Shown here: piece by piece, positions 22,501 through 36,206 of the stretch | How positions within the stretch are numbered: position 1 is the stretch's first letter | Layout: every line of letters starts with the position of its first letter | Assembly (NCBI GenBank): GCA_036023115.1 | Contig: JAYKKT010000088.1 | Coordinates: forward strand, 1,177,001-1,241,000 | Source of the DNA: Brasenia schreberi | Taxonomy: Eukaryota > Streptophyta > Magnoliopsida > Nymphaeales > Cabombaceae | Length of the DNA: 64,000 nt | Direction of reading: 5' to 3' | The notes under the pieces: model-generated | What the model saw: the letters and a program-made list of their open reading frames with translations, nothing else | Database searches by the model: none | What the model was told of the DNA's origin: nothing | Translations under genes and position numbers: made by a program

Positions 22501-25500
22501 TTTTCCTTCAACATCTTCTCCCAAACATGTAAATGTATCTCTTCTTGACAATTTATGCAGTGTCATGTTATTTTTAACCAGATTCGCCATCTATTGCAAT
22601 CTTTAAGTCTAGGCTTAATTCAACACTCTCTGCCAGATAGGTCGAGGTCCTCCTTTCGTGTTCTCTTTTTCTGCTTGGGAACATTTGCATCGAAATCTTA
22701 TGATCTCCTGTATCATCTCCTTAACATTGACATGCTTATTGCTGATACTAAATTTTGAGTTTTTGATTTTAGCTTCTGAAGGGATGAGAATTACAGGTTT
22801 CATCTCCGGTAAATTTTTGATTGCTTTTGTGATGGAATGAGCAAATAAAATTTGCGAAAGCATCTTTAACATATGCTGCATGATGCCATGGAAGGCCTTT
22901 TTCTCCTTTTAATGATAAATAAGAATAGTTTTAATTGAAAGGAACAAAGGGGTGCACCCAGTACTAATAGGTGAGACTACACAAACATACAAGCCTACTA
23001 GCTCCAGCATTTACAGGAGCTTCTACCCTATACAGAAAGACAGAATACTGAACCAGTCCCCTGAGAGAACTCTCTTCTCCACCCGTCATAAACCCTTCTA
23101 TTCCTTGCCTATCCAAATTAACCAAAAATTTTGCAAAAAATGTTCAAATGTATAATTTCTTTTACAGTACTTACAAAAGTATGGCATCACCCAGGGTTTT
23201 TCTACCAAGCACATATTGCAACTTGAGCACTCTAAATGCTGCCCATAATTGACTGCCTCACTCAGAAAATAACTGGGAGGCATTTTCTCCTTTACTCCGT
23301 TTTGATGCATCAAGTTCTTGCTGTATAGTTTTGCAAAGAGAAAAAAATACCTTCTGGTTTCAACACACTGCTCAATTAGGCTCTTAACATGCTTTGAGAA
23401 GGTTGATTCCTGAAGATTACGCTGACCATCTGTAGGCATCTCTCTCTCTCCATTCTTAATTACATTTGAACTCTTAATGATATGTCTGGATCTGATTTTA
23501 CCTTTATTAGAGGTAAATAGATGTAAAGGTTTGGGGTCCATGTTTCATTATCTGTATAACTAACTTTTGGAAAATGATTGATTAATGAGGTATAACAAGA
23601 AAAGAGTGGTATTAACAGACAATCATGATGCATTTGGTCATCTTGAGTTGAAGTTGTATTTGAATTTGCTGGTTGATATACTTATTCTTGCTATAGAGCT
23701 AAGTTGCTTAGCCAATAGTATACTGTAAAATTTGTGTTGAAAGTTCTATACTTTGTAATATAAGCTACCCATTCTCCATTAACCAATTGCAGAAAGGAAA
23801 GTTTGAAAAGTTATCCAAAATTAGCATCAATAGAGAAAAAGCAGATATTGATTTGAAAGTATTAAAAGTGGTAGAGGACGCCCACAAAAGTGTTGGAAAG
23901 AAACAATAAAGAATGATCTAGCTTATTGTGAGTTAACTACTAACATGGCACATGATAGGGCTCTGTGGAAATAAAGAATCCATGTAGCCGACCCCGTCTA
24001 GTATGGGAAAATGCTTAGTTGTTGTTGTGGTAGAGAAAAGTCAGATATCAAAACTGAGCATGCCAAACAGACTGGTGAGTTTAAGAACAAAGAAGCAAAA
24101 CATGGAAACAAGTTTAGAGTTTCTAGAGAATGTAGAACACTCATTGCAAAAGTTTATAATCTTCCACAATCTTTGAGTAAATAAGATATTTAGTATGCCA
24201 AGTAGCAAAACTGAGCATTTTCAAGCAAGAAAGTTTCGGTTGCAGTTGGTGCATTGTGTATTGGTACCACCCTTTATGTTTCATTTGAGTCTGACGACTG
24301 GCCTTTTGTTGGTTGAATTTGGCTGTGGCAGTTTTCACCAACATCGGAGCACATATTGTTAGCTTATGGTCGCCGCCATAATTCTCTTCTTAGAAGTATT
24401 ATTGTTGATGGGGAGACTACCATACCAATATATACTATTTTGGAGGTAAGAAAATTTTATTTTGTTCTACCTTCCATGTTAAAAGGTTATGGCAGGACCT
24501 CTGGTATGCTATAGCCTATAACATGTCATAATGTTTAAGAATATCTTTATCTGCTGATCAGATGTCAATTGTTCTTGTTTTTCCTTTTCCTGCCATCAGT
24601 ATATTCATCCTATATGCTAGCGAAAATGCAAGTTGCAATTTGAAGCCTCCAGTTGGTAATACATGTGAGATGGGTTTGAATCATGCGCCTTATCATTTTA
24701 AAAGAGGAAGAATATAAAAGGGAGATTGACGAGAAATATAGGATACATATGATATGAAGGGCAGTGGCCTGTGGTTATCTTTATTTTCTGGCATACTATT
24801 ATTCAATGGTGTGAAAGATAACAAAAAAATACTAAGGAATGCTGATCAACACAATGCTCCTTAAGGGTGAAGAGATAATGCACCTTGATCAGAAAATGGA
24901 ATTGCAGCTCAACTTACAAATTTGGTTAAGAAATTATGTATGTCCATTGAGTGACAAATGTGATGATTGAACACACCATAAAGATTTTTGTCTTTTGTGA
25001 TTGTTCACCTGATCACATTGATATCCGAGCATGCTGCACTAATTTGTGTTTTTCCCACTTATCAAAAGCATTAGGTTCCCTGTATCTGAGCCTAAGTTAC
25101 ACAGACACTTCTAAGGGGTGGAGTGTCGACCCCGATGCTGGTGCGACACCGACACCGACACCGACACAGTGTCAGTGCGGCATGTCCAAAAAAAAAAATT
25201 TTGCAACTTTTTTTTTTTAACTCACGGATAAATGGGTCCGGATAATGAAGATTGATTTGTGTATTATGATGAAATTAGTAGTTGTTTACCATTTATATGT
25301 TTTGCTTTAATATAAAGTTGTGTACTTACTATTGTAGCTTTATACAATATAAAGCTACTTGAATGATTTTGGGTGCGAACAATTGGACTCCATACTGTAT
25401 GCCTTTGCACAGAATAATCTTTGTCACCAAACACATTTAAAGACCAGAAACATTGCCAGATCAATAGAACAAAAGAGTATGACATCACTAGTAGATCCTA

Positions 25501-27489
25501 GCACAAATACTAGTATATGTTATATCCTACAAAAGATCTCGAAACTCTTTGAATCCATAACTTGGATATTTTGCAGCTCGGAAAATCATTGTAAGTTTGA
25601 GATCATTATGAGAGAACTTGCTAATTGATACCTACGTGCACCCAAAATTAGCAAATACTAGTTGTATTATGATTGATTTATGTAGCTTGAATATTATATA
25701 TAATATATAATATTATATACCCTAGCTGTGTCGCCGCACCCAAAATTTTTGAAATTTGCCGTATCCCGCACCCGCACCCATATGACATAGACCTGAGCAT
25801 CTCAATGACTTCCATGCGTACTCTAAAGCTCTTCTGTTGAGGGATGATTCTGAACTCATAGGGGTCTGCTTCCATTTAGATGCACTACTTTCCAGCGGTA
25901 TCTAGTGGAATTTGGTTTTCATGTTGCCTATTTGTTTGTTTGCGTGTTTGTGTTTTTTTGGTAAAAAGTTTCCTTTTCTGTCTTTCGTTATCTTTGTTCC
26001 CGAACCGCTCAACTTATGTATTTCTTTATGAAGTCCTATTTTTCCTTGATGATGTGAGTGCATGTGGGCTGCGGGTGTTTTCAAGTATGTTATTCCCATT
26101 GCATCAGAAGATTCAGAACCCTAGCAGTGCATAGAAGAGGTTCTATTTTGCTTGCTTAAACACCGAGAGGTGGGAGATGCCTTTGGATGAATGTCCTTTG
26201 GTTGATGAAATTAATGATTATCAGAATGAAACAATTACCACATGTCAGATAAATCAATTTCTTTGTGTTTATTAATTATAAGCTGTGCTGGAGGTGCATG
26301 CTCGATAGTTCTCAACCAGAATGTTATCCTTTGTAATATATTCTGATCCCTTTGGCTATTTATTTGTGACTTGACTGTTTCTTCATACTTTAGGTGTACA
26401 AAGTTTTGGACATGGAGCTTGTTAGGGTCCTTCCTAGTGTTGAAGATGAAGTCAATGTTGCATGCTTTCATCCGATACCCGGAGGTGGTATTGTTTATGG
26501 AACTAAGGTAATAATGCAATCCATCTTCTGCTAACTTGACAGAATAGGTTTCAACGGTAATTTCACTCATTTTTCTTGTGCAGGAAGGAAAACTTCGGAT
26601 CTTGCATTATGATAGCTCTAACAACGGGAATTGCATCGGCCCTGGAATTTCATTGGATGAAAATATGCTTGAGGTATGTTACAAGAGAAGTTTGATGATC
26701 ATCTCATCTCTCCTGTTGCCTTTGAATCTCATTGTTTGATTTTTTAGTTCTATGATTCAACATCAAGCCTTTCCTGTTTTGGTTTTTACGTGTATGTGTC
26801 AGGACCTTGAGCATGCACGAATGACATGTTTCACATTGACTGAGGGTGGTAGATGAGAGATGGCCGACTGCATAGATTGACAAGGAATCGTCTCAGCTTC
26901 AAACATAATGATTGAGGAAAACATGATATCATAATAAATGCAAAATCTTAAGTTAAATGTCAATCATGTACTTTATTTTTAAAATTTGGACCACACTTTC
27001 TCAAGGACATACAGCAAATCTTATGAAATTTAAGGAGATCCAAAGTTGATAAGCCATTGTTAAATATAGAAGAAGGCCTCTGGCTGCTAGACTCTTATGG
27101 AAAACACTCGGCTGCATAAGATGAAACCAAATGTAGGCCATGGGGGCAAGGTTCTTACTCGGAGTTTTATGCCACCGAAGAATAAAAAAGAAAACGAACT
27201 TTCTGCATTCACTAATCTTCCTAAGGTTTTTGCACCCGGTGTGTGCGAAAGCTTCAGATATGTCAAAGTTAGCTCACTTATTTTTCATTGAATAAGTGGG
27301 ATTTGAACATGGAATGAGTGAATTTGCTCCTAGCTGTTTGTAGCTTTTAATTTCATCATTTAGCAGTTGCGTTTCTTTTATGAATGACTTGAGGATATAA
27401 TGCACTACTTATACGCATTTCACTTGCTAAGCTCTGGTGATTTACATTCATGTTTCTCATAGGTGCAAACATATGCCATGGAATGCTGA
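13292..27489 (+). CDS. AMBRA1-like WD40-repeat protein, 15 coding exons
   Basis: Coding exons in phase: 13292-13398, 14802-14957, 15141-15257, 15344-15428, 19607-19715, 19870-19937, 20027-20149, 20233-20934, 20993-21342, 21952-22131 (or from 21871), 22246-22306, 24332-24445, 26394-26507, 26584-26673, 27463-27489. Total is about 800 residues. N-terminal WD40 repeats (about residues 90-260) include SIAAAF-like starts, [24 protein letters not shown] and [17 protein letters not shown] long low-complexity middle (about 255-600, with poly-Ala) precedes a conserved C-terminal WD-like part: [49 protein letters not shown], ending VQTYAMEC. This matches plant AMBRA1-like transducin/WD40 proteins. Animal AMBRA1 is a CUL4-DDB1 substrate receptor in autophagy; the plant role is inferred. 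The exon 8 donor (caa then gtggct) is weak. All phases agree and no internal stop is seen, so the gene looks functional. Confidence 0.88.
13416..13976. repeat. MITE in intron 1 of the AMBRA1-like gene, with internal 81-bp tandem
   Basis: Perfect 10-bp terminal inverted repeats aaccaatgtt (13416-13425) and aacattggtt (13967-13976). Inside the right half, an 81-bp unit is repeated head to tail at 13811-13891 and 13892-13972, with only a few differences. Each unit ends in tacacttttataacatt. Words such as tatcgtacaatacaatac recur. A relative is at 8386-8470. It lies entirely within the intron. Confidence 0.7.
16591..18446. repeat. 240-bp intronic duplication, first copy split by RTE
   Basis: Copy 1 is 16591-16766 continued at 18088-18150; copy 2 is 18207-18446. 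Both contain cagcgaccagcagtgcctca, ggggaaggtggctgaggg, gtattgttctgttc and the catcacacctggactttgtc segment. The RTE element sits in copy 1, so the duplication came first or at the same time. Confidence 0.85.
16767..18073 (+). mobile_element. RTE-type LINE copy B, 5'-truncated, with 14-bp TSD
   Basis: Flanked by identical gtattgttctgttc at 16753-16766 and 18074-18087. It encodes the reverse-transcriptase part: [42 protein letters not shown], the catalytic FADD box in [10 protein letters not shown] (about 17262-17291), then [14 protein letters not shown] and the C-terminal GHIERRS. The 3' tail is accccgtctagtatgggaaa plus TTG repeats. Lesions: Trp to stop (TAG at 17049-17051), a frameshift near 17440, and a TGA at about 17923. 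The endonuclease domain is absent, as expected from 5' truncation during target-primed reverse transcription. Confidence 0.92.
22307..24331. other. Intron 11 of the AMBRA1-like gene (2.0 kb)
   Basis: Holds an RTE fragment (23849-24030). A segment at 22940-23100 (gtgcacccagtact, gagactacacaaacatacaa) looks like an older repeat, but I cannot name its family. A minus-strand open stretch at 23541-23098 shows no motif. Confidence 0.5.
23849..24030 (+). mobile_element. RTE-type LINE, 3' end fragment C, with 18-bp TSD
   Basis: Only the last 180 bp are present: [23 protein letters not shown] codons, then the tail accccgtctagtatgggaaa and TTG repeats. Flanked by tagagaaaaagcagatat (23831-23848) and tagagaaaagtcagatat (24031-24048), two mismatches apart. 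Confidence 0.9.
24446..26393. other. Intron 12 of the AMBRA1-like gene (1.9 kb)
   Basis: Includes a short (ccgaca)n tandem at about 25138-25168 followed by gtgcggcatgtcc and an A run. A loosely inverted partner (ccgcacccaaaatttttg, cccgcacccgcaccc) lies at about 25732-25778, suggesting an old inverted-repeat element between them. No extra exon. Confidence 0.5.
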
Positions 27490-28419
27490 ATGCCTTTGCT
27501 GCTAAGTGCCACACACCGTATCGTGCTCATCCTGACCGAGGAGACCCTGTCTTGCATGCGGCTGGTGCAAGCTCATCCATGTTCATCATGTCTATATCCA
27601 ACATTTCTCTTTGTAACAAGTTCATGTTGTATTGTTGTCCCCTCTGCTAATCCAAGGCATGGGCTTGAGCAAGGGTGCCAAGCTCCATATTTATGTCATC
27701 TTTCTAGCATATTATCATGAAAGGGTTGTACTACCAGTCTCGCTTGGCTGATAATTGACTTTGTATTATAGATAAATACATCTAAGGGTTCACTTGTAAT
27801 CAAGTTGACCCTTTCTTTTAAGCGAATCCTTGTTAGATGTAACTGTTGGACATCTTATTGTTTTCTTTGCACATTCTGCTAAGCTAGTATGGTACATGAT
27901 TGGGCTCTATGGAAGCAAAGAACCCAGGTAATCGACCCCATCTAGTATGGGAAAAGGGCTTAATTATTATTGTTGTTGTATTCAACTGAATGGTGGGAGT
28001 TGAGGGTTTGTGGGGAGGAAGCAAGATTTTCTGTTCTGTGCTGCAACGTCTGTTGATATTACTATTCGTCTATGATCTAATGTAAGTTTTCTTTTTCTTT
28101 TTTCCGGGTTTAAACATGGGTATCTGGAAGCTGACAAGGAACTAACTAATCTGGTTTGAGCCAGGTCGCCCACTATGGGGGTAAAGAACAAGTGCGGAGC
28201 CGGTTGAACGCGTTGGTTCTTGTTGAAGTTCATTTTATCAAGCATTATGAACGTCATTTCTGGACTTATTTGAGCCAATGGCAGGTGCGTTGGGGTTGGA
28301 GTAGATGTAGAAGTCCAGCTTTCCTTGTGACTCATGTTCCCATGATTGAGTTACATTTTAATCATAAGAATGTAGCGAATAAGTTATATTAAGAGTCTTC
28401 GCATTTTCAAATGGATGTA
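27490..28419. other. 3' UTR/flank of the AMBRA1-like gene with RTE tail D
   Basis: Downstream of the TGA at 27487-27489 the sequence is non-coding. At about 27872-27980 an old RTE 3' end is visible: gctctatggaagcaaagaac, cgaccccatctagtatggga, then TTATTATTGTTG. The rest, to 28419, shows no gene. Confidence 0.6.
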
Positions 28420-29400
28420 GAGTAAAAGGAAGCTAGTAATAGATAGTAAGATTGATTTGTATTGGTACTTCAAATATGGAAATATTGATTGGTAAATTAA
28501 TGAAGGTGGTAGATACTATGATTCATAGCAAGGTTTACATTTTATGTTTTCAAGAGACAAAGTGGGTTAGAGAAAAAACAAAGGAGATTGAGAATGTATG
28601 TTTTAAATTATAACACCCAAGAAAGAAAAATGCTCAAAATGGAGCTGGTATTATTATAATTAAAGAGTTAAAGGATAGTCTATTTGACATACAACGATAC
28701 AATGACTGAATTATGATAGTGAAATTAGTGTTAGGGATAGATTCTTTGAATATAGTTTGTGATTATGCACTCAAGTAGGATAAGAAGATAATAGAAAGAA
28801 GCTTTTTGGGAGGAGTTAGATAAGGTAATTCAAAAGATTCTATAAAGTGAGATTATTTGTTTAGGATATGAGTTAAATGAATATGTATGTCGATAAAGAT
28901 GAATTAAGGTATTCATGAAAACCATGGTTTTGGAGATATAAATGAGGAGGGTAGGGAGATTTTATATTTTACTATAGCTTTTAGTCTCTTTATAGCTAAT
29001 ACAATTTTCAAAAAATAAGATGAATATTTAATTAATGATAAGAGTGGCTTATCACACACATTGATTATTTTTTTGTAGAAAAATGATAGATCATGTTGTA
29101 AAGATTGGAAGGTAATAATAGGTGAAAGCTTAACTACTCAACATTGACTTTAGTAATGGATTTGCAGTTAAAAAAGTGGACAAAGAAGAATAGAGTGTAT
29201 AAAATTATTCAGACTAGATAGTGAAACCTCAAATGTGAGAAAAAAATATATTTAAATAGAAAGTTTTTCAAGGAAATGCTTAGATTATATAGATGCATCT
29301 TCTGATATATGAAACAATATGACTATACATATCAGGAAAGTGACAAAAGATGTGTTAGACATATGTAAGGGAGGCATTTCGGTACAAAAAGAAGCTCCCA
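28420..29400 (+). mobile_element. RTE-type LINE fragment E, endonuclease region (decayed)
   Basis: Broken frames give LCFQETKWV (28542-28568), the Glu-containing motif of the APE-type endonuclease. Next come SFWEELDKVIQKI, a stretch resembling HENHGFGDINEEGREI, and then KKWTKKNRVYKI of the linker before the reverse transcriptase. Stops and indels are frequent. It ends near 29400 after VSVQKEA-like codons that match the start of copy G at about 50990. This is the only piece in the window that shows the endonuclease. Confidence 0.7.
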
Positions 29401-30385
29401 AAACAAATTTTTGTCGACCACAGATACCTTACCAAACTATAAGTATGCTCAACATTATTATTGTATCCCACGTGATCAGCATAATGGAATTGTATCTATC
29501 ATACACCTTATGATTCCGAGCATATCGCCTAGGCACGCACCAAAACGACGTGTCCTAATGACATAGTTTATATAATATAGGAAGAGAAAAGAGAAATGCA
29601 AACAGTCATAGATGTACATTGAAGCAAGGAGGGGTGGCTCCGCCACCTGAAGCTACTATACATAGTTCACTCTGCCTTAAATGGTTGAGTATGCAGTTTA
29701 CTCCACCCAACAAAAAATTCTAGATCCGCCACCAAATGCAAGTGACTTGAGAGGTTGAATTTAAGCAAATTTATGTTCTACTTTTTTTACCATATTGGTT
29801 TGCTTGTTTTTCTTGGTAAGAAACTAATTATTCCTAAAAATTCTTAAATATGTTTCGGTGTATAAGGAAATACAAGTACATCTCATCCAAAATAAAGTAT
29901 GTCTCACTCCAAGAGAACTTTTCAATCAAGGAGATGCAAGTTCCTTATGGAGAGCTTTAGCTCGTCTGGCAGGGCTCTCTCGCTCTCATTTCACACATGG
30001 TGAGTTTGATTTCCGGGATTGTCCACCCTTACTCTAGAAACACAAGTTTTAATATATTCACACACACATGCATACTTGTGTGCATGTGCGTGTGAACATG
30101 CATATTTGTGTGCGTTCATGTGAAAATAATCTTTTATGAAATAAAAGATACAAATATATGATTAGGAGGTTTGAACTCATACTGTGCATGTAATGAATCA
30201 AGTTAAGAAATCAACTTAAGACCAAAATACATATTTCTTGGTACCATACTGGCAAGGGGTGCCAAGTGTTCGTTCATAGAAGACCAATAACAAGAAGGCT
30301 TGATATGAGCACAGTTGTGTGTTTCAACGTCGTGTTCGGTGGTCTGTGCTAACATGAAGATTCCTATCAATGCACGCACACACAC
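29401..30385. other. No gene; small repeats
   Basis: Contains a ggtggctccgccacctgaag / agatccgccacc inverted element (about 29630-29740), a SINE (listed separately), and (CA/TG)n-like stretches at 30060-30120 and 30377-30390. Confidence 0.5.
29940..30060 (+). mobile_element. tRNA-derived SINE copy
   Basis: Box-A-like tttagctcgtctggcagggc, then tggtgagtttgatttccggg (box-B-like). Same family as 8005-8112, here on the plus strand. Confidence 0.55.
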
Positions 30386-30630
30386 ATATATAGATATATA
30401 TTTGTGTGTGTGGAGAAATTAGTTTATGCTCACAAATCCATGCTTAAACATTATGAAAGATCTTAACCATTCAATCAATGAGATCAATGGTTAAAATTAA
30501 AATTTCAAAAGCAAAAAAGTTTAAATACACCTGATACTATTTGCTTTAAATGTCTCATTCATTGAGATCTTTAAGAAGATTACAATATGGATGAGTGTGT
30601 GCATTGATTGTGCTCTCTCTATATATAGAG
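30386..30630. repeat. Micron-like MITE, copy 4
   Basis: Left: tatatagatatatattt, ttatgctcacaaatcc, atgcttaaaca. Right: tgtgtgcattgattgtgctc followed by tctctctatatata. Same family as 2785-3013 by the inverted ends. Confidence 0.5.
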
Positions 30631-30683
30631 AGAAAGAGAGAGCATGTGATTGGATCATACTTACTAATGTATGTCAACCAATT

Positions 30684-30773
30684 GCTTTTGGGTGGTACGA
30701 GTGTAATAATAATATATTTTTTTTAAATTTAAAAAAAAGATAATTAGACTTGTGTCACCCAAAAGCAATGGGT
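30684..30773. repeat. 90-bp foldback (inverted repeat)
   Basis: attgcttttgggtggtacga followed by gtgtaat pairs with attagacttgtgtcacccaa plus aagcaat around an A/T-rich loop. Related to the element at 1017-1195. Confidence 0.65.
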
Positions 30774-31773
30774 AAATGGGAAGATCATGTTTTCTTGTGT
30801 GTATATGTATGTATGTTGTGTGTATATATAATGTATGTATATCTTGGTATTCACTGAAAAGCCATCAAATGAACAGAGAAAGCGTTTTGGAACAATGAAT
30901 TGAACCAAACCAAAGTTAAAGTTTTTATCGGTTCCTTGAACACCCCTAGTTCTAAGTATGCATGATATTTTAAAGATTCGTCCGTGGGCTATAGTCTTCC
31001 TGTTGATGTGAATTTCGAGTGAAGTCGATGCCCACCTCGCATCGATGCGTATTCGCAACGGTCCTTGACATAGTAAACTTGAAAGATTAGGCTCTGAGGA
31101 AGGAGCCTTTCCCCTTTTCATTCCTTGTGCCATCAAAGCTAAGATGAGACCCAATTATGAGGATGTAAGGATGGCAATGGGGTAGGTCAGGGATGGGTCT
31201 CCACCCGGATCCAAACCTCAATCTTGTGCCTTATACTTGCATCGGGAATGCCGTGGGTCGGGTCATACTTTTGATGGGTAATGGACCAGGTATGGGTTTC
31301 CTGGACAGCAATTCCAACTTCAATAAGATTTTAAAATTATAAGTATTTTCAATTAAAATCCTTTCATTTGTAAATATACGCCAAATAATTGAATTTTTAA
31401 GTATATGGGACTAAATATTTTTGAAAAAGTCTCTACATCACTAGTGAGATCTAAAGGATTCCCAATTTTTTTAATCAAGAGAAAAACGTTAGGAGGATAG
31501 TGGGTGAAAACACGACGTATTGGTGGTAGAGTGGTTCTTTGTTAATGTTGATCCAATACAAGCCAAAATGGTGGTGTTAATAAAAGCCACCACCAATACC
31601 CCTTTTCTACTAGCGTACAGTTTGGGTATGATTAGGGATGTTAATATTGCCTTGACACCTACAATCCCGACCTGACCCAACCCGAATATGATAGGAAATA
31701 ACCAACACGATCAAGTTCATGTTCAGGTATAAAAATAAGATGTCTCGATTCATACTCCACCAAACACACACAT

Positions 31774-31808
<35 letters not shown>

Positions 31809-31972
31809 GTGATGATCCAGTTTTCTTTTATATGTGTGTGTATGCGTGTATATAAACCAATACATATGTTCCAAGTACAGACTTGAGCATATATATATTT
31901 ATAGTGATGTCCCAACTCTTCGCTAAATATATATAGTGATGTCCCAACTTATTGTATGTATATTGATGATCC

Positions 31973-31975
<3 letters not shown>
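30774..31975. other. No gene seen
   Basis: Mixed intergenic sequence with TATG and CA repeats near 30800-30840 and 31765-31810. Confidence 0.45.

Positions 31976-32053
<78 letters not shown>
31976..32053. repeat. (TA)n microsatellite, about 38 units
   Basis: Uninterrupted TA run. It can fold on itself, so read and assembly length may be unreliable. Confidence 0.95.
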
Positions 32054-32056
<3 letters not shown>

Positions 32057-32266
32057 CGTATAGTGAGAGGTGTAGTTTTGGAGTTGGCAATTTCTCAAGT
32101 ACACACTGCATTATAAACGGAAAGGGGCCTGCGTCATGTCATTTGACAGTCTCGCAGATCATGTAATTTGTGATAAAGAGTGTGTGCCGATCTCTAACAG
32201 GGTCCGAATGTCTAAAGATGATTCCCAGCTATGAAATATCTTTTTCAACTCATTGCGACATGCAAA

Positions 32267-32271
<5 letters not shown>

Positions 32272-32309
<38 letters not shown>
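32272..32309. repeat. (CT)n microsatellite
   Basis: About 19 CT units. Confidence 0.95.
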
Positions 32310-32312
<3 letters not shown>

Positions 32313-32435
32313 ATACGATGAGGTTGGGGCCCTACAAACAGGGCCTAAAAAACATCTGGGCTGCTCATTCTTAATTTTGAAGTCCAGATGGTGGAAGTCA
32401 TGCATATCCAAGTTACAAGACACCAAATCTTTCGA

Positions 32436-32782
<347 letters not shown>

Positions 32783-33048
32783 TGGAATCCAAAACAATGA
32801 AAAAAACTACTTGAACATCTTCTCAGGGTGTACGCATCAGATTTTCTAAGCTGAAAATTTTCAACAACTAATCACAATTTTCGCTCAATTTAATTTATTC
32901 ATGAAAAAGCAAACAAAGCAGATTTCAAGGATTTTAATTATAAAAATAACATAAGTATGATTATTCTTTTTAAAGTTCACTTTGATGCTTGTACTTACGA
33001 TAGATTGACTTGTACTCCAATACCCAATTACATCTCTCTCTCTCTTTC

Positions 33049-33682
<634 letters not shown>

Positions 33683-34172
33683 TAAAGATGTTATGCACAC
33701 AATTAATGCACGTTGGTTAAGTGGAGAGGTGCATTAGATATTCTACCTGACAAGAAAATATCATTAAAGTTTAGAAATAAATATTATAAAGTAGTAATTA
33801 AACCGGCTATATTATATGGTTCTTAATATTAAGTAGTTATTCATCAATATATAAAAAATATTGGTAACAGAAATGAAGATACTTTAATGAATGTGTTTTA
33901 TAAAAAACGATCATATGCATAATGGGGTTATTGGAAATAACTTAGGTGTGAATAAGCATATGAAAAGATAACTAAAAGATGCTTTGATAAGAATGTGTAA
34001 GAAACTATATGGTGAACATGTTAAAAGAAAAGAACTCAAAAAGTGTTAAAAAGAAAAAATAATGATCTACTTTATGTTGAGTTAGTGTTAATATAGCACA
34101 TGATCGAGCTTTATGGAAACAAAGAATTGAGATAATCAACCTCATCTAGTATGAGACAATACTTAATTATTG
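33683..34172 (+). mobile_element. RTE-type LINE, old 3' fragment F
   Basis: Aligns by eye with copy H from about 57560 onward (gcacgttggttaagtggaga, gacaagaaaatatcattaaa, tattatatggttctta), with many substitutions and indels. It ends in catctagtatgagacaatac and a TTG-like tail. The oldest of the longer copies. Confidence 0.75.
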
Positions 34173-34189
34173 TTTGGTTGTTTGTTTAT

Positions 34190-34465
34190 ATAATATATAT
34201 GTATAAAGAGAGAGAGAGAGAGAGGTGAGTAATACTAAATGTTCAAACCTCATTCATGTTGAAATCTACTCGAACTTTTTCAAGTCTTTGATTAACATTA
34301 ACAGTAAAGATTTGAATTAAAAATACTATTATATTTTTATACTTTATATTTAATGTATCATGTGTATTAATTTATTATTATTATTTTATTTTAATTGTTT
34401 ATCTTAAATAATTGAGATGATAAAATTGATATGAACAAAGTTTGAACAATTTACGATTATATATG
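34190..34465. repeat. Micron-like MITE, copy 6
   Basis: Left: tatatatgtataaagagaga, GA run, gagtaatactaaatgttcaa, gttgaaatctactcgaac. Right: gatatgaacaaagtttgaac, atttacgattatatatgtg. AT-rich interior. Confidence 0.5.
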
Positions 34466-35242
<777 letters not shown>

Positions 35243-35288
35243 CTGATCCCATCTAGTATGAGAAAAGGCTTAGTTGTTGTTGTTGTTG
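35243..35288 (+). mobile_element. RTE 3' tail only
   Basis: ctgatcccatctagtatgag, aaaaggcttag, then TTG repeats: the last 46 bp of the RTE family, a very short 5'-truncated insertion or a remnant. Confidence 0.75.
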
Positions 35289-35348
35289 CTAAATATGAAA
35301 AAACTTTTAAAATAAGCCTTTTTTCCCTTAACCACCACTATCCAAAGC

Positions 35349-35495
35349 AACGGCGGATGTGCGAGGTGGCAGCCTCCCCACCTGAAATTCAACACGGTTA
35401 AATCCATGGCTGATACATATAGTTCGCCCTCTCCTAAATGATTGAACAGACATTTGGCCTCATCTCATAAAAAATTATAAATCCGCCACTGATCT
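35349..35495. repeat. hAT-like MITE, GGCGGAT-ended
   Basis: Left acggcggatgtgcgagg, right aaatccgccactg. Same terminal word as 50641-50810 and 29630-29740. Probably non-autonomous hAT-like; no transposase. Confidence 0.5.
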
Positions 35496-36102
35496 GGATG
35501 CCCTCTAACAACACTCATGGGAAACCTTACTGTCTATCAAAAGAAAGATTCGAACTAGAGACCTTACTTAAGGAGAATAAGTGCCAAACTGGAATGAAAC
35601 AAAGCATCGGTTTCAGCATGCAATCACCACCGTCCGATGAGTGCCACCAAGATCCTAGATCAGATAAAGAAATGAGATCTAGTGATCCAGGTAGAGAGTT
35701 GTGTGCTGTTATTAGTGGATGGCAGTGTAAAACAAGCAAGGGGCCGTTTTGAACGGGCAATGTTTGTTGTGGGTGAGTGTGAGAGCTTAATAACTCGTTA
35801 TTTTAGTTTGGTTGTGTAAATTTAGTGTGGTTTCTGTTGGGCCTTGCTCTTTCATGGCTGGGCTCTGCTTCCTTACTTCAATCCCCGTCTCTCCTTTACA
35901 CCTTCAGTCACTAATTTACCCTTTTGTTTCTTTCTTTTCTTTTTTTCTCTCGTACAATCACTATATATATATATATATTAGTATGCTTTATTTAGAAAGC
36001 AGAAATTCAGAGAAAACCAACCATTTGTCATCCTGCTTGATTCTAGGACTTTCATCGTTACTCTAAACGGTGTTGGCATTGACTGCACCCATTCACTCAC
36101 AC
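35496..36102. other. Upstream region of the ZAT5-like gene; no other gene
   Basis: Non-coding, with a pyrimidine-rich stretch at 35920-35950 and a short TA run at 35962-35979. Probably contains the distal promoter. Confidence 0.4.
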
Positions 36103-36139
36103 TATAAATACTTTCCCTCTTTCTTCATCCACCACACAA

Positions 36140-36172
<33 letters not shown>
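36103..36172 (+). promoter_or_regulatory. TATA box and CT-rich 5' UTR of the ZAT5-like gene
   Basis: tataaata at 36103-36110, about 97 bases before the ATG. Transcription probably starts near 36135. The leader then carries a (TC)n run at 36145-36172, which is common in plant 5' leaders. Confidence 0.6.
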
Positions 36173-36206
36173 GGCTTGCTCGGTTTTTTGTGTCTCCAAG
36201 TAGAAT

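Noticed and set aside
23098..23541. 147-residue minus-strand open frame in intron 11
   Set aside because: No domain, composition like AT-rich non-coding DNA, inside an intron on the opposite strand. Cys-rich part looks accidental.
27982..28335. 117-residue minus-strand frame downstream of the AMBRA1-like gene
   Set aside because: Low complexity, no homology recognised, and it overlaps the 3' flank of a clear gene.
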